A stretch of 37,522 bases of DNA from assembly GCF_000003605.2 (NCBI RefSeq), contig NW_003130318.1:1-37522 (forward strand), written 5' to 3'. The position numbers were made by a program, and so were the translations under genes. The notes under the pieces were generated by a model. The model did not search any database. It was not told where the DNA came from and saw only the letters and a program-made list of their open reading frames with translations. How positions within the stretch are numbered: the first letter of the stretch is position 1; each line of letters opens with the position of its first letter. The stretch comes from Saccoglossus kowalevskii (lineage: Eukaryota > Hemichordata > Enteropneusta > Harrimaniidae). Positions 1 to 10,117 of this stretch are shown here, in pieces.

Positions 1-945
1 AGGTTAATATACAAGCAACTCCGCCAACATTTCCTTCGCTTTTTCCAACATTGCACGCTGTTTTCTAACATTTTACAGTCAGTTCATGTGAAAATCTATA
101 GGTTGCTTTCAACTAGCATTTATTAAATTTGTTGACATTACAGCTGCGCGTTTCTATATGCCAACAACTTAGGTCATATATACCGATATATCTACCAAAG
201 TTTCAATAACATAGCATAACTTTGCCATCACTTTGAACAACTTTGCCCGGTGTGTTAACAGCTTAAAACCCAGTACATGCCGATAGCATCTACAACTTGT
301 TCTTGGAAATTAGAAAAAAATTGAAAACTTTTCCTTAATTAAAATAGTTACAAAAATTCCACGATTTTCCACTATAAATAATTACCATCACAGTGAGAAA
401 GAATGCAGGAACGTTGCCTTATATTTTAACTGTGTGTGTTATGAAACAAAAAAAAAAGATCAACTGCTCGTTTACTCAGGGAGTCTCCCATGCATGTACT
501 AACCACGATCGATTGCGCTTTACTTTAAACATTTGTTGTACAGCTAACTACACAGCCTCAGAGATTATTTGAAATTAAGCCGAATTGGCAGGTATTTCAT
601 TTTTTTGATGTTTTAAAATCGTTATTGCTGGCATGAAGTACCTTCTAGAATTGACCTATAACCTCTACATACTTGGAGTAACACTACGGTAATTTAACAG
701 CAATTCACGAATATTTATTTACATTTTCGAACTTTTAACTATGGTAATTGTTAATATGATATCACAGGTAACAATCCCGATTGAAAAAAAAAAAAACTTT
801 GCAATCGCTTTTCACAACTTTGTAAGCAGTTTGTTGTCGATTTTTCGGTTGGCAGTTGTGATAATCTGCTTATATATGAGGCATTCTTGATACATTTACT
901 TAATGTTTTCGAAATTTAACTGCGGGGGTGTCATAGCGATGACAT
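1..945 (+). repeat. Satellite monomer 1 (945 bp)
   Basis: Full unit. It is distinguished by AGGTTAATATA (one A lost), GTTGACATTACAG in place of GTCGACTTTACAG, a long A-tract interrupted by G near 455-468, CAGCCTCAGAG near 556, and a 13-A run near 785-797 where most units read GAAACAACCAAC. It ends with the TCATAGCGATGACAT variant shared only with monomer 2. Confidence 0.95.
929..944. other. Inverted repeat TGTCAT-N4-ATGACA just before the monomer phase point
   Basis: TGTCAT (929-934) and ATGACA (939-944) are perfect inverted copies around a 4-base spacer. It recurs at the end of most units as TGTCATGGCRATGACA, for example 33182-33197. It is lost or weakened at the ends of monomers 14, 15, 21, 28 and 39. 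It could be a binding site for a dimeric protein or a small hairpin; neither is shown. Confidence 0.7.
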
Positions 946-970
946 AGGTTAAATATACAAGCAACTCCGC

Positions 971-1031
971 CAACATTTCCTTCGCTTTTTCCAACATTGC
1001 ACGCTGTTTTCTAACATTTTACAGTCCGTTC
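971..1031 (+). repeat. Sub-repeat cluster A: three CAACATT-like motifs at 20-21 bp spacing (shown in monomer 2)
   Basis: CAACATTT at 971, CAACATTG at 992 and TAACATTT at 1012 are spaced 21 and 20 bp, with pyrimidine-rich DNA between them. The cluster recurs in essentially every monomer. Spacing of about two helical turns would put the motifs on one face of the DNA. Any function is inference; it may instead be a remnant of a shorter ancestral repeat. Confidence 0.7.
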
Positions 1032-1141
1032 ATGTGAAAATCTATAGGTTGCTTTCAACTAGCATTTATTCAATTTGTCGACTTTACAGCTGCGCGTTTC
1101 TATATGCCAACAACTTAGGTCATATATACCGATATATCTAC

Positions 1142-1205
1142 CAAAGTTTCAATAACTTAGCACAACTTTGCCATCACTTTGAACAACTTTGCCCGGTGTG
1201 TTAAC
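1142..1205 (+). repeat. Sub-repeat cluster B: CAAAGTTT/CAACTTTG motifs at 21 bp spacing (monomer 2)
   Basis: CAAAGTTT at 1142, CAACTTTG at 1163 and CAACTTTG at 1184 are exactly 21 bp apart. The block is among the best-kept parts of the monomer across the array and ends in CCCGGTGTGTTAACAGC. Confidence 0.7.
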
Positions 1206-1318
1206 AGCTTAAAACCCAGTACGTGCCGACAGCATCTACAACTTGTTCTTGGAAATTAGAAAAAAATTGAAAACTTTTCCTTAATTAAAATAGTTACAAA
1301 AATTCCACGATTTTCCAC

Positions 1319-1326
1319 TATAAATA
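1319..1326 (+). promoter_or_regulatory. TATA-like TATAAATA, plus strand (monomer 2 copy)
   Basis: TATAAATA within CCACTATAAATAATTACC occurs once per unit and is unchanged in the copies I read, including monomer 40, where an adjacent 10 bp is lost. It matches the eukaryotic TATA consensus, but AT-rich DNA gives such matches by chance and no gene follows. It could seed satellite transcription; this is speculative. Confidence 0.2.
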
Positions 1327-1736
1327 ATTACCATCACAGTGAGAAAGAATGCAAGAACGTTGCCTTAAATTTTAACTGTGTGTGTTATGAAACAAAAAAA
1401 ATCAACTGCTCGTTTACTCAGGGAGTCTCCCATGCATGTACTAACCACGATCGATTGCGCTTTGCTTTAAACATTTGTTGTTCAGCTAACCACACAGCTG
1501 CATAGATTATTTGAAATTAAGCCGAATTGGCAGATATTTCATGTTTTTCGATGTTTTAAAATCGTTATCGCAGCATGAAGTACCTTCTAGAATTGACCTA
1601 TAACCTCTACATACTTGGAGTAACACTACGGAAATTTAACAGCAATTCACGAAATATTTATTTACATTTTCGAACTTTTAACTATGGTAATTGTTAATAT
1701 GATATCACAGGTAACAATCCCGATTGAAAAAAAAAC

Positions 1737-1778
1737 AAACTTTGCAATCGCTTTTCACAACTTTGTAAGCAGTTTGTT
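1737..1778 (+). repeat. Sub-repeat cluster C: two CAACTTTG motifs at 21 bp spacing (monomer 2)
   Basis: AAACTTTG at 1737 (CAACTTTG in most units) and CAACTTTG at 1758 are 21 bp apart. This resembles cluster B: CAACTTTGCAATCGCTTTTC here against CAACTTTGCCATCACTTTGA there. The two clusters look like diverged duplicates of one element. Confidence 0.65.
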
Positions 1779-1811
1779 GTCGATTTTTCGGTTGGCAGTT
1801 GTGATAATCTG

Positions 1812-1819
1812 CTTATATA
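1812..1819 (-). promoter_or_regulatory. TATA-like TATATAAG, minus strand (monomer 2 copy)
   Basis: The plus strand reads CTTATATA, giving TATATAAG on the minus strand, a close match to the TATA consensus, once per unit. About 150 bp further along the minus strand lies AATAAA (complement of 1657-1662). No coding sequence lies between, so any transcript would be short and non-coding. Chance is a real alternative. Confidence 0.2.
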
Positions 1820-1888
1820 TGAGGCATTCTTGATACATTTACTTAATGTTTTCGAAATTTAACTGCGGGGGTGTCATAGCGATGACAT

Positions 1889-2829
1889 AGGTTAAATATA
1901 CAAGCAACTCCGCCAACATTTCCTTCGCTTTTTCCAACATTGCACGCTGTTTTCTAACATTTTACAGTCCGTTCATGTGAAAATCTATAGGTTGCTTTCA
2001 ACTAGCATTTATTCAATTTGTCGACTTTACAGCTGCGCGTTTCTATATGCCAACAACTTAGGTCATATATACCGATATATCTACCAAAGTTTCAATAACT
2101 TAGCACAACTTTGCCATCACTTTGAACAACTTTGCCCGGTGTGTTAACAGCTTAAAACCCAGTACGTGCCGATAGCATCTACAACTTGTTCTTGGAAATT
2201 AGAAAAAAATTGAAAACTTTTCCTTAATTAAAATAGTTACAAAAACTCCACGATTTTCCACTATAAATAATTACTATCACAGTGAGAAAGAATGCAGAAA
2301 CGTTGCCTTATATTTTAACTGTGTGTGTTATGAAACAAAAAAAATCAACTGTTCGTTTACTCAGGGAGTCTCCCATGCATGTACTAACCACGATCGACTG
2401 CGCTTTACTTTAAACATTTGTTGTTCAGCTAACTACACAGCTGCGTAGATTATTTGAAATTAAGCCGAATTGGCAGGTATTTCATGTTTTTCGATGTTTT
2501 AAAATCGTTATCGCTGGCATGAAGTACCTTCTAGAATTGACCTATAACCTCTACATACTTGGAGTAACACTACGGTAATTTAACAGCAATTCACGAAATA
2601 TTTATTTACATTTTCGAACTTTTAACTATGGTAATTGTTAATATGATATCACAGGTAACAATCCCGATTGAAAAAAACAACTTTGCAATCGCTTTTCACA
2701 ACTTTGTAAGAAGTTTGTTGTCGATTTTTCGGTTGGCAGTTGTGATAATCTGCTTATATATGAGGCATTCTTGATACATTTACTTAATGTTTTCGAAATT
2801 TAACTGCGGGGGTGTCATGGCGATGACAT
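1889..2829 (+). repeat. Satellite monomer 3 (941 bp)
   Basis: Full unit with CAGTCCGTTC and TTTATTCAATTT. Private differences include AAAAACTCCACG, ATTACTATCAC and GTAAGAAGTTTG. The A-rich form GATTGAAAAAAACAAC is present. Confidence 0.95.
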
Positions 2830-3771
2830 AGGTTAAATATACAAGCAACTCCGCCAACATTTCCTTCGCTTTTTCCAACATTGCACGCTGTTTTCTAACA
2901 TTTTACAGTCCGTTCATGTGAAAATCTATAGGTTGCTTTCAACTAGCATTTATTCAATTTGTCGACTTTACAGCTGCGCGTTTCTATATGCCAACAACTT
3001 AGGTCATATATACCGATATATCTACCAAGTTTCAATAACTTAGCACAACTTTGCCATCACTTTGAACAACTTTGCCCGGTGTGTTAACAGCTTAAAACCC
3101 AGTACGTGCCGATAGCATCTACAACATGTTCTTGGAAATTAGAAAAAAAAATTGAAAACTTTTCTTTAATTAAAATAGTTACAAAAATTCCACGATTTTC
3201 CACTATAAATAATTACCATCACAGTGAGAAAGAATGCAGGAACGTTGCCTTATATTTTAACTGTGTGTGTTATGAAACAAAAAAAATCAACTGCTCGTTT
3301 ACTCAGGGGGTCTCCCATGCATGTACTAACCACGATCGATTGCGCTTTACTTTAAACGTTTGTTGTTCAGCTAACTACACAGCTGCATAGATTATTTGAA
3401 ATTATGCCGAATTGGCAGGTATTTCATGTTTTTCGATGTTTTAAAATCGTTATCGCTGGCATGAAGTACCTTCTAGAATTGACCTATAACCTCTACATAC
3501 TTGGAGTAACACTTCGGTAATTTAACAGCAATTCACGAAATATTTATTTACATTTTCGAACTTTTAACTATGGTAATTGTTAATATGATATCACAGGTAA
3601 CAATCCCGATTGAAAAAACCAACTTTGCAATCGCTTTTCACAACTTTGTAAGCAGTTTGTTGTCGATTTTTCGGTTGGTAGTTGTGATAATCTGCTTATA
3701 TATTAGGCACTCGTGATACGTTTACTTAATGTTTTCGAAATTTAACATCGAGGGTGTCATGGCAATGACAT
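2830..3771 (+). repeat. Satellite monomer 4 (942 bp)
   Basis: Full unit with CAGTCCGTTC and TTTATTCAATTT. ACAACATGTTC near 3122 replaces the usual ACAACTTGTTC, creating an ATG. A 9-A tract follows, so that ATG is out of frame with the longer open frame seen here. GAAATTATGCCG is shared with monomers 5 and 33. The end is unusual: TTAGGCACTCGTGATACG, then AACATCGAGGGTG. Confidence 0.95.
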
Positions 3772-4713
3772 AGGTTAAATATAAAAGCAACTCCGCCAAC
3801 ATTTCCTTCTCTTTTTCCAACATTGCACGCTGTTTTCTAACATTTTTCAGTCAGTTCATGTGAAAATCTATAGGTTGCTTTCAACTAGCATTTATTAAAT
3901 TTGTCGACTTTACAGCTGCGCGTTTCTATATGCCAACAATTTAGGTCATATATACCGATATATCTACCAAAGTTTCAATAACTTAGCACAACTTTGCCAT
4001 CACTTTGAACAACTTTGCCCGGTGTGTTAACAGCTTAAAACCCAGTACGTGCCGATAGCATCTACAACTTGTTCTTGGAAATTAGAAAAAAAATTGAAAA
4101 CTTTTCCTTAATTAAAATAGTTACAAAAATTCCACGATTTTCCACTATAAATAATTACCATCACAGTGAGAAAGAATGCAGGAACGTTGCCTTATATTTT
4201 AACTGTGTGTGTTATGAAACAAAAAAAATCAACTGCTCGTTTACTCAGGGAGTCTCCCATGCATGTACTAACCACGATCGATTGCGCTTTACTTTAAACG
4301 TTTGTTGTTCAGCTAACTACACAGCTGCATAGATTATTTGAAATTATGCCGAATTGGCAGGTATTTCATGTTTTTCGATGTTTTAAAATCGTTATCGCTG
4401 GCATGAAGTACCTTCTAGAATTGACCTATAACCTCTACATACTTGGAGTAACACTACGGTAATTTAACAGCAATTCACGAAATATTTATTTACATTTTCG
4501 AACTTTTAACTATGGTAATTGTTAATATGATATCACAGGTAACAATCCCCATTGAAACAACCAACTTTGCAATCGCTTTTCACAACTTTGTAAGCAGTTT
4601 GTTGTCGATTTTTCGGTTGACAGTTGTGATAATCTGCTTATATATGAGGCACTCTTGATTCGTTTACTTAATGTTTCCGAAATTTAACAGCGGGGGTGTC
4701 ATGGCAATGACAT
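3772..4713 (+). repeat. Satellite monomer 5 (942 bp)
   Basis: Full unit. GAAATTATGCCG and ATCCCCATTGAAA occur together, as in monomer 33. The terminal stretch with CGGTTGACAG, CACTCTTGATTCG and GTTTCCGAAA is the same as the end of monomer 6, which indicates a recent local duplication or conversion. Confidence 0.95.
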
Positions 4714-5654
4714 AGGATAAATATACAAGCAACTCCGCCAACATTTCCTTCAATTTTTCCAACATTGCACGCTGTTTTCTAACATTTTACAGTCAGTTCA
4801 TCTGAAAATCTATAGATTGCTTTCAACTAGCATTTATTAAATTTGTCGACTTTACAGATGCGCGTTTCTATATGCCAACAACTTAGGTCATATATACCGA
4901 TATATCTACCAAAGTTTCAATAACTTAGCACAACTTTGCCATCACTTTGAACAACTTTGCCCGGTGTGTTAACAGCTTAAAACCCACTACGTGCCGATAG
5001 CATCTACAACTTGTTCTTGGAAATTAGAAAAAAATTTAAAACTTTTCCTTAATTAAAATAGTTACAAAAATTCCACGATTTTCCACTATAAATAATTACC
5101 AGCACGGTGAGAAAGAATGCAGGAACGTTGCCTTATATTTTAACTGTGTGTGTTATGAAACAAAAAAAATCAACTGTTCGTTTACTCAGGGAGTCTCCCA
5201 TGCATGTACTAACCACGATCGATTTCGCTTTACTTTAAACGTTTGTTGTTCAGCTAACTACACAGCTGCATAGATTATTTAAAATTAAGCCGAATTGGCA
5301 GGTATTTCATGTTTTTCGATGTTTTAAAATCGTTATCGCTGGCATGAAGTACCTTCTAGAATTGACCTATAACCTCTACATACTTGGAGTAACACTGCGG
5401 TAATTTAACAGCAATTCACGAAATATTTATTTACATTTTCGAACTTTTAACTATGGTAATTGTTAATATGATATCACAGGTAACAATCCCGATTGAAACA
5501 ACCAACTTTGCAATCGCTTTTCACAACTTTGTAAGCAGTTTGTTGTCGATTTTTCGGTTGACAGTTGTGATAATCTGCTTATATATGAGGCACTCTTGAT
5601 TCGTTTACTTAATGTTTCCGAAATTTAACAGCGGGGGTGTCATGGCAATGACAT
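4714..5654 (+). repeat. Satellite monomer 6 (941 bp)
   Basis: Full unit starting AGGATAAATATA. Private changes include CTTCAATTTTTCC, CATCTGAAAATC, TATAGATTGC, ACAGATGCG and CACTGCGG. Its end matches monomer 5 (CGGTTGACAG, CTCTTGATTCG, GTTTCCG). Confidence 0.95.
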
Positions 5655-6594
5655 AGGATAAATATACAAGCAACTCCGCCAACATTTCCTTCGCTTTTTC
5701 CAACATTGCACGCTGTTTTCTAACATTTCACAGTCAGTTCATGTGAAAATCCATAGGTTGCTTTCAACTAGCATTTATTAAATTTGTCGACTTTACAGCT
5801 GCGCGTTTCTATATGCCAACAACTTTGGTCATATATACCGATATGTCTACCAAAGTTTCAATAACTTAGCACAACTTTGCCATCACTTTGAACAACTTTG
5901 CCCGGTGTGTTAACAGCTTAAACCCCAGTACGTGCCGATAGCATCTACAACTTGTTCTTGGAAATTAGAAAAAAATTGAAAACTTTTCCTTAATTAAAAT
6001 AGTTACAAAAATTCCACGATTTTCCACTATAAATAATTACCATCACAGTGAGAAAGAATGCAGGGACGTTGCCTTATATTTTAACTGTGTGTGTTATGAA
6101 AAAAAAAAATCAACTGCTCGTTTACTCAGGGAGTCTCCCATGCATGTACTAACCACCATCGATTGCGCTTTACTTTAAACGTTTGTTGTTCAGCTAACTA
6201 CACAGCTGCATAGATTATTTGAAATTAAGACGAATTGGCAGGTATTTCATGTTTTTCGATGTTTTAAAATCGTTATCGCTGGCATGAAGTACCTTCTAGA
6301 ATTGACCTATAACCTCTACATACTTGGAGTAACACTACGGTAATTTAACAGCAATTCACAAAATATTTATTTACATTTTCGAACTTTTAACTATGGTAAT
6401 TTTTAATATGATATCACAGGTAACAATCCCGATTGAAACAACCAACTTTGCAATCGCTTTTCACAACTTTGTAAGCAGTTTGTTTTCGATTTTTCGGTTG
6501 GCAGTTGTGATAATCTGCTTATATATGAGGCATTCTTGATACATTTACTTAATGTTTTCGAAATTTAACTGCGGGGGTGTCATGGCGATGACAT
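5655..6594 (+). repeat. Satellite monomer 7 (940 bp)
   Basis: Full unit starting AGGATAAATATA like monomer 6. Private changes are CATTTCACAG, ATCCATAGG, ATATGTCTACC, GCAGGGACG and GTAATTTTTAAT. The C that normally interrupts the A-tract after TTATGAAA is lost. CCACCATCG is shared with monomer 8. Confidence 0.95.
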
Positions 6595-7535
6595 AGGTTA
6601 AATATACAAGCAACTCCGCCAACATTTCCTTCGCTTTTTCCAACATTGCACGCTGTTTTCTAACATTTTACAGTCAGTTCATGTGAAAATCTATAGTATG
6701 CTTTCAACTAGCATTTATTAAATTTGTCGACTTTACAGCTGCGCGTTTCTATATGCCAACAACTTAGGTCATATATACCGATATATCTACCAAAGTTTCA
6801 ATAACTTAGCACAACTTTGCCATCACTTTGAACAACTTTGCCCGGTGTGTTAACAGCTTAAAACCCACTACGTGCCAATAGCATCTACAACTTGTTCTTG
6901 GAAATTAGAAAAAGATTTAAAACTTTTCCTTAATTAAAATAGTTACAGAAATTCCACGATTTTCCACTATAAATAATTACCATCACAGTGAGAAAGAATG
7001 CAGGAACGTTGCCTTATATTTTAACTGTGTGTGTTATGAAACAAAAAACATCAACTGCTCGTTTACTCAGGGAGTCTCCCATGCATGTACTAACCACCAT
7101 CGATTGCGCTTTACTTTAAACGTTTGTTGTTCAGCTAACTACACAGCTGCATAGATTATTTGAAATTAAGCCGAATTGGCAGGTATTTCATGTTTTTGGA
7201 TGTTTTAAAATCGATATCGCTGGCATGAAGTACCTTCTAGAATTGACCTATAACCTCTACATACTTGGAGTAACACTACGGTAATTTAACAGCAATTCAC
7301 GAAATATTTATTTACATTTTCGAACTTTTAAATATGGTAATTGTTAATATGATATCACAGGTAACAATCCCGTTTGAAACAACCAACTTTGCAATCTCAT
7401 TTCACAACTTTGTAAGCTGTTTGTTGTCGATTTTTCGGTTGGCAGTTGTGATAATCTGCTTATATATGAGGCATTCTTGATACGTTTACTTAATGTTTTC
7501 GAAATTTAACAGCGGGGGTGTCATGGCAATGACAT
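6595..7535 (+). repeat. Satellite monomer 8 (941 bp)
   Basis: Full unit. Private changes include TATAGTATGC, GTGCCAATAGC, GAAAAAGATTTAAAAC, TTTTTGGATG, TTTAAATATGG, CGTTTGAAAC, CAATCTCATTTC and GTAAGCTG. The end is of the ACGTTTAC / AACAGCGG / GGCAATGAC type. Confidence 0.95.
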
Positions 7536-8264
7536 AGGTTAAATATACAAGCAACTCCGCCAACATTTCTTCGATTTTTCCAACATTGCACACTGTTTTC
7601 TAACATTTTACAGTCAGTTCTTGTGAAAATCTATAGGTTGCTTTCAACTAGCATTTATTAAATTTGTCGACTTTACAGCTGCGCGTTTCTATATGCCAAC
7701 AACTTAGGTCATATATACCGATATATCTACCAAAGTTTCAATAACTTAGCACAACTTTGCCATCACTTTGAACAGCTTTGCCCGGTGTGTTAACAGCTTA
7801 AAACCCAGTACCTGCCGATAGCATCTACAACTTGTTCTTGGAAATTAGAAAAATATTGAAAACTTTTCCTTAATTCAAATAGTTACAAAAATTCCACGAT
7901 TTTCCACTATAAATAATTACCATCACAGAGAGAAAGAATGCAGGAACGTTGCCTTATATTTTAACTGTGTGTGTTATGATAACCTCTACATACTTGGAGT
8001 AACACTACGGTAATTAAACAGCAATTCACGAAATATTTATTTACATTTTCGAACTTTTAACTATGGTAATTGTTAATATGATATCACAGGTAAAAATCCC
8101 GATTGAAACAACCAACTTTGCAATCGCTTTTCACAACTTTGTAAGCAATTTGTTGTCGATTTTTCGGTTGGCAGTTGTGATAATCTGCTTATATATGAGG
8201 CATTCTTGATACGTTTACTTAATGTTTTCGAAATTTAACAGCGGGGGTGTCATGGCAATGACAT
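7536..8264 (+). repeat. Satellite monomer 9, 211 bp internal deletion (729 bp)
   Basis: Short unit. GTTATGA is joined directly to TAACCTCTAC between 7979 and 7980. In full-length monomer 8 the missing stretch corresponds to 7040-7250 (211 bp), removing the second A-tract, the GGGAGTCTCCC palindrome and the TTCTAGAA region. Only 1 bp of microhomology (A) is seen at the join. The linked change CACAGAGAGA for CACAGTGAGA sits at 7929. The same join and linked change occur in monomers 20 and 21. Confidence 0.95.
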
Positions 8265-9179
8265 AGGTTAAATATACAAGCAACTCCGCCAACATTTCCT
8301 TCGATTTTTCCAACATTGCACGCTGATTTCTAACATTTTACAGTAAGTTCATGTGAAAATCAATAGGTTGCTTTCAACTAGCATTTATTAAATTTGGCGA
8401 CTTTACAGCTGCGCGTTTCTATATGCCAACAACATAGGTCATATATACCGATATATCTACCAAAGTTTCAATAACTTAGCACGACTTTGCCATCACTTTG
8501 AACAACTTTGCCCGGTGTGTTAACAGCTTAAAACCCACTACGTGCCGATAGCATCTACAACTTGTTCTTGGAAATTAGAAAAAAATTGAAAACTTTTCCT
8601 TAATTAAAATAGTTACAAAAATTCCACGATTTTCCACTATAAATAATTACCATCACAGTGAGAAAGAATGCAGGAACGTTGCCTTATATTTTAACTGTGT
8701 GTGTTATGAACTCAGGGAGTCTCCCATGCATGTACTAACCACAATCGATTGCGCTTTACTTTGAACGTTTCTTGTCAGCTAACTACACAGCTGCATAGAT
8801 TATTTGAAATTAAGCCGAATTGGCAGGTATTTCATGTTTTTCGATGTTTTAAAATCGTTATTGCTGGCATGAAGTACCTTTTAGAATTGACCTATAACCT
8901 CTACATACTTGGAGTAACACTACGGTAATTAAACAGCAATTCACGAAATATTTATTTACATTTTCGAACTGTTAACTATGGTAATTGTTAATATGATATC
9001 ACAGGTAACAATCCCGATTGAAACAACCAACTTTGTAATCGCTTTTCACAACTTTGTAAGCAGTTTGTTGTCGATTTTTCGGTTGGCAGTTGTGATAATC
9101 TGCTTATATATGAGGCATTCTTGATACGTTTACTTAATGTTTTCGAAATTTAACAGCGGGGGTGTCATGGCAATGACAT
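8265..9179 (+). repeat. Satellite monomer 10, 25 bp deletion (915 bp)
   Basis: At about 8709-8710 the sequence goes from GTTATGAA straight to CTCAGGGAG, losing the A-tract and CAACTGCTCG (about 25 bp). The left break is the same position as in the 211 bp deletion of its neighbour. AACATAGGTC with CACGACTTTG is shared with monomer 15. Private changes include CAGTAAGTTC and TTTGGCGAC. Confidence 0.95.
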
Positions 9180-10117
9180 AGGTTAAATATGCAAGCAACT
9201 CCGCCAACATTTCCTTCGATTTTTCCAACATTGCACGCTGTTTTCTAACATTTTACAGTCAGTTCATGTGAAAATCTATAGGTTGCTTTCAACTAGCATT
9301 TATTAAATTTGTCGACTATACAGCTGCGCGTTTCTATATGCCAACAATTTAGGTCATATATACCGATATATCTACCAAAGTTTCAATAACTTAGCACAAC
9401 TTTGCCATCACTTTGAACAACTTTGCCCGGTGTGTTAACAGCTTAAAATCCACTACGTGCCGATAGCATCTACAACTTGTTCTTGGAAATTAGAAAAAAA
9501 TTGAAAACTTTTCCTTAATTAAAATAGTACAAAAAATTCCACGATTTCCCACTATAAATAATTACCATCACAGTGAGAAAGAATGCAGGAACGTTGCCTT
9601 AAATTTTAACTGTGTGTGTATGAAACAAAAAAAATCAACTGCTCGTTTACTCAGGGAGTCTCCCATGCATGTACTAACCACGATCGATTGCGCTTTACTT
9701 TAAACATTTGTTGTCAGCTAACCACACAGCTGCATAGATTATTGAAATTAAGCCGAATTGGCAGATATTTCATGTTTTTTGATGTTTTAAAATCGTTATC
9801 GCTAGCATGAAGTACCTTCTAGAATTGACCTATAACCTCTACATACTTGGAGTAACACTACGGTAATTTAACAGCAATTCACGAAATATTTATTTACATT
9901 TTCGAACTTTTAGCTATGGTAATTGTTAATATGATATCACAGGTAACAATCCCGATTGAAACAACCAACTTTGCAATCGCTTTTCACCACTTTGTAAGCG
10001 GTTTGTTGTCGATTTTTCGGTTGGCAGTTGTGATAATCTGCTTATATATGAGGCATTCTTGATACATTTACTTTATGTTCTCGAAATTTAACTGCGTGGG
10101 TGTCATGGCAATGACAT
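9180..10117 (+). repeat. Satellite monomer 11 (938 bp)
   Basis: Full unit. It carries the rare linked changes GGCAGATATTTC (9764), GCTAGCATG (9804), TTTAGCTATGG (9913), TTCACCACTTTG (9988), TAAGCGGTTT (10000) and GTTCTCG, all also found in monomer 32. A few one-base losses occur (TGTGTGTATG, TTGTCAGC, GATTATTGAAA). Confidence 0.95.

Larger units (their letters stand above)
1667..1864 (+). repeat. Diverged internal duplication, ~182 bp apart (monomer 2 copy)
   Basis: TTTTCGAACTTTTAACT (1667-1683) and TTTTCGAAATTTAACT (1849-1864) resemble each other, and both are preceded by ATTTAC. Together with the cluster B/C similarity this suggests that the monomer grew from shorter repeated pieces. The match is short, so confidence is limited. 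Confidence 0.4.
946..1888 (+). repeat. Satellite monomer 2 (943 bp); reference for sub-features
   Basis: Full unit carrying the linked pair CAGTCCGTTC and TTTATTCAATTT, shared with monomers 3, 4, 28 and 39. It also has CCTTAAATTTTAAC, GCTAACCACAC and GGCAGATATTTC, variants shared with monomers 11 and 32. The end TCATAGCGATGACAT matches monomer 1. Positions of internal motifs are given in this unit. Confidence 0.95.

Noticed and set aside
1849-1870. CENP-B-box-like TTCG...CGGG near each unit end
   Set aside because: The spacing between TTCG and CGGG is 11 bases rather than the 7 of the CENP-B box core, and the central A is not in place. I would not call it a CENP-B box.
946-1888. Unusual density of 8 bp palindromes (TGTTAACA, TTAATTAA, CATGCATG, TTCTAGAA, TTTCGAAA, TGATATCA)
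   Set aside because: About five are expected by chance in a 940 bp AT-rich unit, so six is not notable.
4069-4332. Recurring ~87-codon plus-strand open frame in many monomers (for example 4069, 10415, 11357, 15095, 32557, 33496)
   Set aside because: It recurs because the repeat recurs. Most copies start at TTG or GTG, only the one at 15095 has ATG, A-tract indels break it in many units, and the product shows no recognisable domain. Nothing suggests selection on the protein.
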